The notes under the pieces were generated by a model. It saw only the letters and a program-made list of their open reading frames with translations, did not search any database and was not told the origin of the DNA. From Beroe ovata (lineage: Eukaryota > Ctenophora > Nuda > Beroida > Beroidae): DNA of 35,041 nt. The stretch spans positions 282,419-317,459 of the forward strand of contig CAMPET010000066.1 in NCBI GenBank assembly GCA_946803715.1, given 5' to 3'. The translations under genes and the position numbers were made by a program. Shown here one piece after another: positions 31,548 through 35,041 of this stretch. The stretch's first letter is position 1. Each line of letters starts with the position of its first letter.

Positions 31548-34177
31548 ACCTGCTCCAGCATACAGTTTAGAACAGAGACATGGGTCACACTCTCGTAGGG
31601 TAGAAGCGATATCATCTTGTTGTAATATCTCATATCCAGGGTGTGGATAGGCTCCCCTTCCTCGTTCACAGCTGATAAGTCTGCTACTTCCACCAACTCC
31701 ATTCCTATAGGGACATCATAGGAATATAGGATTCACTGTGGCATAGTGGTGATCAAGAATAGCACTTGAAAATCCCGTCGATTGGTCAATGGTCGCACTT
31801 GTTATTCCTACCCTTATTGTATTGATGGAACTGTGATAGACAGTTATGAAGCCCATAGATCTGATCCACGACGTTCTTGTACAACGCCAGTCTCATTTCA
31901 TCCTGAGAGTGAGGTTCATAGAGTATCTCCAAAATAGATCCTGTTAGCGAAACACACGAAGAAACAACTATAAACCCACCATTTTCTCATTATCTTTCTT
32001 CATCTCAGAGTCTAGCACTACACGTGGTAGGTGCATGGACTCGAATCCCACAGAGGCAAGAGAGGCAGGGAGCGGTACCTCGCTGGCATGTTCCGCAATC
32101 TCCGCCCAGAATGTATCCAGGAGATTTTGTGACGCTTCCACTCGGGCTAACATCTCTGGACTGTCAGTATCCTCTGGTATGACAACCTTGAAAACGAGGG
32201 GGTATCTCTAGTCCAAAATATAAAAATACCTAGCTCAAATAACAGGAAATAAGGGTCTGTCTTGGTTTCTTTTGATTTTTTTTGGAATTTCACTGTTTCC
32301 ATGTACCGTTGTTACCTTTGATCCGGGTGCTGGTGAGGCCATGTGTTCCATGAAGGAGCAATCTTTGGAATACTCCAGAGAAGAGATGTTGACAAGACCA
32401 GTAACAGGGAGATTTGTCTTGAAACACTCCTCCAGTATATCTGACTGATCAAATCCCACACACAAAACAAATATGTCTGGACTGCGTTCCGGGTAGTCAA
32501 CTGTGGAATGTGGTTAATGGTTGTTGGTGTTATCTGTGTATTTTGACAGATATAGCTGAGTACTCGAAATGAAGGTAGATAGTGACCTATTTTCGCCGGA
32601 CCCTCTGTTTCCTCCCCTCGCTTCTTCAGAGGACACTTCCCTCGCTCAATTTCAGAATCTGCATCTATACTGCCACCTTTATCCTTGCTGGGAGACTTCT
32701 TGCCGCCCTTCTTGGCATCCTTTTTGCCTTTGTCTGGTGACACAGACTTGGCTGGTGACTTGCTGGCGTTACCCTTACCCTGAGGATATAATTGTGTCTG
32801 AACAGCAGTATCCTGAGGATAACAAGGTACTTTTTAATGTGACTTTCTTTATTTACCACTGAATCAGAGGAAATCAAAGAGACAGCCACACTCATTATAA
32901 CCCAAAAACGACAAGCGAAAGAGTTAACTGGAAGAATTATCAACAGGAAGGCGCCATTAGGGCATATAAGACACAGTATACTCCAATCAAATTAGTACTA
33001 GAGTACAGTAACGAAACCTTGCAATGATTTCAAAAGACGGTTGACCAGAATAATACAAATACAGCTACATAGGAACAGCACAAATCAAGACAAATAAGTT
33101 GTTGATATGATTGGTTTTCAGCATTTTTTATAGAAATCATGTCTTCAAATTCATTGAATGAAATTATGTTACAAAGAGAAGTTCTGCTATTCCTCTCCTC
33201 TTAGAGCAGGTCTCTGATCATAATAGATTTTATTGATTGGAACAGCAATCATGCAAGAGTTCAGCTCGGATACCTTTCCTTTTTTATCAGACTTCTGATC
33301 AGATTTCTTATCGGATTTTTTATCAGATTTCTTATCAGATTTCTGATCCTTTTTTGGGGTTTTACTGTCTACCTAAAAGTTGTCAGTAAACACTGATTAA
33401 AGATTCTTTGCAACTTATATCCATGTCTAATTTATCGACACACAGTCCATCGAATCTTATCAGAGTGACTTGTGTTATATCATGAATATTCAATATATAC
33501 TGAGAATTTTGAGAGAGGATGAAACCTTACCTTCACCACATCTTCTCTCCTAGAAATCTCCGCATCCCTGTGTTCCAATATCTTTACTTTGAGCAACTTT
33601 GCTAGAACAGAAGATGGTACACAGTCATCAACAGACTTCAGGGAGGCAAACAGCTCAGGGAATGCTGACTTTGACCCGCTGTCTTTACCCTTTCCAAATT
33701 CTTTACTCTGAAATTTCAAGCTATTTCAGTGTGTCAGAAATATTGGATTTTGTCATGATGTAACATCAGAAAAGCATATTTAATCATCAAAAGAGACTTC
33801 ATCGGAACACATGAGTCGCTAATACAAACGGCAGTCACTAGGGCATCCTTCTCTATGTATACAAATTTCTCTCTGACCCCTGTCTCTACTGCACTCCCCA
33901 GCAGGTGCAGAGGTAGCTTATCTTCAACTTTGGATGGAGATAACAAATATGTATGTACCTTCAGCTCCTCCTGAAGATGAATAAGTCAGAATATATGGAA
34001 ATAATCATTGATCAATATCATGGATGTAATTACAGCAACATACAAAGCTAAACATCACATAGAAACTATCACATAGCTAACATCGTCAACTAGTATTGAT
34101 GCAAGGCTGGCTTCCCAGGCACCTCCACCAGATGCTGCATTTGTTGGTGTCTTTGGTTTACCTTTGGCTTTGGACAT
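19720..34177 (-). CDS. SPAG17: SPAG17 / PF6-like protein of the ciliary central pair, about 35 exons
   Basis: SPAG17 (PF6 in Chlamydomonas) builds the C1a projection of the axonemal central pair and is needed for ciliary and sperm motility. Exons (minus): 34177-34082, 33970-(end unsure), 33707-33531, 33372-33274, 32779-32587, 32500-32316, 32186-31976, 31940-31812, 31704-31550, 31191-31045, 30835-30702, 30621-30252, 30058-29756, 29679-29322, 29227-29022, 28927-28807, 28717-28520, 28422-28282, 28166-28062, 27920-27739, 27604-27496, 27315-26712, 26275-26071, 25937-25813, 25626-25527, 24346-24187, 24048-23905, 23671-23594, 23390-23283, 23123-23005, 21769-21479, 21347-21186, 21063-20917, 20682-20580, 19910-19720 (tentative). 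Phases agree from the third exon to the end. Total about 2,080 aa, close to the roughly 2,200 of vertebrate SPAG17. Diagnostic text: [36 protein letters not shown], and the C-terminal ASH/MSP-like domain [22 protein letters not shown]. Confidence 0.93.
19736..19792. repeat. TG microsatellite
   Basis: Two TG runs split by TCCATAG, then a TG-rich tail. It lies inside the tentative last SPAG17 exon, where the minus strand would read HTHTHT. Confidence 0.9.
20378..20450. repeat. short tandem array of CGACTTTCA (9-bp) units
   Basis: Seven or so copies of CGACTTTCA, some with a CCC insertion, between the last two proposed SPAG17 exons. Confidence 0.85.
20917..21769 (-). CDS. SPAG17: SPAG17 C-terminal ASH-like domain exons
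   Basis: Part of the SPAG17 gene described at 19720-34177. Exon 21769-21479 carries the basic linker ending [17 protein letters not shown]. Exons 21347-21186 and 21063-20917 form a beta-sandwich of the ASH (ASPM-SPD-2-Hydin)/MSP type: a [13 protein letters not shown] core, then [12 protein letters not shown], then [17 protein letters not shown]. Such domains are common in ciliary proteins. All introns here are phase 0. Confidence 0.9.
22412..22760. repeat. dispersed palindromic repeat family (AAAAGCGGAGTCCGCTTTT)
   Basis: The near-palindrome AAAAGCGGAGTCCGCTTTT occurs exactly at 22435-22453 and 22727-22745, with related GTGGACGTCCGCTTCTT between them. The preceding AGTCTGGAGGAA..TTCG.GCCT block (22412-22434) recurs at 26418-26439 beside AAAAGCAGACGTCCTTTTT. 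The copies are intronic in SPAG17, in the 23005-21769 and 26712-26275 introns. This fits fragments of one mobile element family. Confidence 0.7.
23714..23820. repeat. 25-bp tandem repeat, about four copies
   Basis: Unit GCGTACTAATTACGAAAGGA plus GAGAT; unit starts at 23714, 23740, 23765, 23790 and 23815. The middle copies are identical, suggesting recent expansion. It lies in the SPAG17 intron between exons 24048-23905 and 23671-23594. Confidence 0.92.
25672..25812. repeat. degenerate CA / ACACAGGCAG minisatellite
   Basis: ACACAGGCAGACACAG-type units within a SPAG17 intron, running up to the donor of exon 25937-25813. The minus-strand reading (VSVCVSACV) is not coding. Confidence 0.85.
26418..26466. 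repeat. third copy of the AGTCTGGAGGAA / AAGCGGAC family
   Basis: AGTCTGGAGGAAAATTCGG followed by AAAAAGCAGACGTCCTTTTT. It matches the order of blocks at 22412-22453 with several changes. Intronic in SPAG17. Confidence 0.6.
27957..28050. repeat. CA/TACA microsatellite
   Basis: ACATACATGCATACATACA then ACACACATACACACATACCGACACAC runs in the SPAG17 intron between exons 28166-28062 and 27920-27739. Confidence 0.9.
28282..30252 (-). CDS. SPAG17: SPAG17 central region: charged linker and conserved sheet repeats
   Basis: Part of the SPAG17 gene described at 19720-34177. Exon 30058-29756 has the conserved [18 protein letters not shown] block. Exon 29679-29322 is a Lys/Ser/Gly-rich low-complexity linker ([23 protein letters not shown]), as expected at this position in vertebrate SPAG17. 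Exons 29227-28282 hold short segments of the form [20 protein letters not shown] and [13 protein letters not shown], typical of the repetitive DG-turn strands of this protein. Confidence 0.88.
31401..31645. repeat. 105-bp duplication of a SPAG17 exon end across an N and a CA run
   Basis: 31401-31505 and 31541-31645 are identical except for one base (tgctcTag versus tgctcCag), a silent change in the exon. Between them lie the N at 31506 and a long CA run. The right copy is continuous with the real exon (31704-31550); the left copy is continuous with the following intron. This is best explained as two alleles joined in tandem by the assembler. Confidence 0.85.
33286..33352 (-). repeat. in-frame KSDKK repeat in a SPAG17 exon
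   Basis: The 12-15-bp units TCAGATTTCTTA (plus strand) repeat about six times and encode a lysine-rich (D/Q)KKSDKKSD series in exon 33372-33274. It is coding low-complexity sequence in the charged N-terminal linker of SPAG17, where vertebrate homologues are also Lys/Pro rich. Confidence 0.85.
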
Positions 34178-34472
34178 GGTTACAGCATTTGAGAGCCACC
34201 TTCAAAAAGATTTGAATAATATGAATGATTTCAAGACCAGAAATTAGCAGAACAGTGATTCACTGATTAACATATTTGTCACATACTCTTATTGTGATTT
34301 GATATTTATCAACTTCTTCATGGCATTTTTACCACATCTAAAGGCCAAAAGGTGCAGCAATTGGTAGAATTGATTAATAAGCTCAATAATAATGGGATGG
34401 TATTTTGATTCATAAACCACATGCAGCAGATCTGTCATAATTGCATGAGCTGTGTTGATCTGCCTAAATCAT
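34178..34472. other. 5' flank of SPAG17
   Basis: AT-rich sequence directly upstream of ATG 34177. No TATA box or other promoter motif could be singled out. Confidence 0.4.
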
Positions 34473-34593
34473 GTGCACACGTTGCGCGCCCCTATTCTAC
34501 TCAGTGAACTGAAAAGTCGTAGAACCACGGAGTCGTGAAACCACGGAGACGCGCAGCGCGCGCGGAGTATTTGGGTCACGCAGCGCGGGAACA
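34473..34593. mobile_element. second copy of the GC-rich element, inverted relative to the first
   Basis: Aligns with the reverse complement of 4307-4390: GTGCACACGTTGCGCGCC, GAAAAGTCGTAGAA, GACGCGCA-GCGCGCGGAG and TATTTGGGTCACGCAGCGCG are shared. This copy has two extra internal segments, including a CCACGGAG duplication, and no clear flanking direct repeat. It lies about 300 bp upstream of SPAG17 and about 75 bp from telomere-type repeats. Confidence 0.75.
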
Positions 34594-34668
34594 CTAAAGG
34601 CTCGTGCTATTCTGCCTCGTTTGAATCCGCGCACGACCGTACTTGCGACGCGCCTGCCAGCTTTTATG

Positions 34669-34780
34669 CTAACCTAACCCTAACCCTAACCTAACCCTTA
34701 CCTAACCCTAACCTAACCCTAACCATAGTACCCAAACCCAAACCCTATCCCTAACCCTAACCCTAACCCTGACCCTAACC
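34669..34780. repeat. interstitial telomeric repeat, (CCCTAA)n
   Basis: About 18 units of CCCTAA with frequent CCTAA and other variants (CCCAAA, CCCTAT). It is followed by one N (34781) and ordinary unique sequence. The degenerate units and flanking sequence show an interstitial array rather than a chromosome end, unless the N marks a false join. Confidence 0.92.
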
Positions 34781-34982
34781 NAAAGCACATAGGAGAGGGA
34801 AATCCTACAACTGCTTAACATGATAATAACTCATTAAGATAAACTATGCTGTATCTTTGAGATGGTTCAATGATGTCATGATTAGTACAAGTGAATGAAA
34901 CTTAAGAGTTTTGACACATTGATAATAAATCAGACCTTACACACCCTACTTATTAACTGACAGTGTCGGAATTAAAGCTTAT

Positions 34983-35030
34983 TTAAGATGAAACTCCATC
35001 TTCAGGATCTCCATTAGAATTCACATCATC
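34983..35030 (-). CDS. probable last exon of another minus-strand gene (partial at window edge)
   Basis: Read on minus, GCTGGTTGCAG is a good acceptor. It is followed by a 15-codon frame (DDVNSNGDPEDGVSS) and TAA at 34985-34983. The acidic polar end suits a C-terminus. The upstream part lies beyond the window, so neither product nor phase can be verified. Confidence 0.35.
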   Translation of the reverse strand, partial: DDVNSNGDPEDGVSS

Positions 35031-35041
35031 CTGCAACCAGC

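Noticed and set aside
31977-31980. Donor GTGGGT directly after ATG at 31980 in SPAG17
   Set aside because: It leaves phase 0, which gives a stop in the next exon; the donor GTTTAT four bases on gives phase 1 and an open frame.
34669-34780. A true chromosome end
   Set aside because: Units are degenerate and ordinary sequence, with a probable exon, continues to the window edge.

Overview
This window is nuclear DNA from an invertebrate animal. The evidence is spliced genes with short GT-AG introns, a gene for the motile-cilium protein SPAG17, a class A GPCR, C2H2 zinc fingers, TTAGGG-type telomeric repeats, and many microsatellites and small inverted-repeat elements. An early-branching metazoan such as a sponge, placozoan or cnidarian would fit, but the sequence alone does not name the species. 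Isolated N characters at 15748, 31506 and 34781 indicate a draft assembly.

Layout from left to right. (1) A 20-bp minisatellite at 1-176, then the 3' part of a P5B (ATP13A-type) transport ATPase on the minus strand, 3585-214, continuing beyond the left edge. (2) A promoter region at 3.6-4.97 kb with a GC-rich element flanked by 12-bp direct repeats, a 30-bp perfect palindrome and a small uncertain minus-strand ORF. (3) A plus-strand gene at 4972-10843 with four shared 5' exons followed by at least four 3' exons. Each of the four encodes its own pair of zinc fingers and its own stop codon, and each has an acceptor in the same phase. This is the layout of Drosophila lola, fru and mod(mdg4), but without a recognisable BTB domain. 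A terminal-inverted-repeat element carrying an exon-like DNA-binding-type ORF, and a degenerate finger exon, lie in the gap before the array. (4) A two-exon class A GPCR on the minus strand (13042-11758) with non-canonical TM1 and DRY residues. (5) A gene-poor stretch of about 6.5 kb (13.1-19.7 kb) holding minisatellites, a 61-bp-arm hairpin, a cluster of TGTCCA/TGGACA half-sites and a MITE. (6) A SPAG17/PF6 gene of about 35 exons on the minus strand, 34177 to about 19720, with repeats in several introns. (7) Right flank: a second, inverted copy of the GC-rich element, an interstitial telomeric array, and a probable last exon of another minus-strand gene at the edge.

The genes have unrelated roles: lysosomal or endosomal cation or polyamine transport, transcription, signalling and ciliary motility. 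They look like ordinary neighbours in a compact genome. The most unusual structure is the zinc-finger locus, because one promoter and one N-terminus could produce a set of transcription factors with different DNA specificity. All exon boundaries come from reading splice sites, phase and protein similarity by eye; no transcript data were available.
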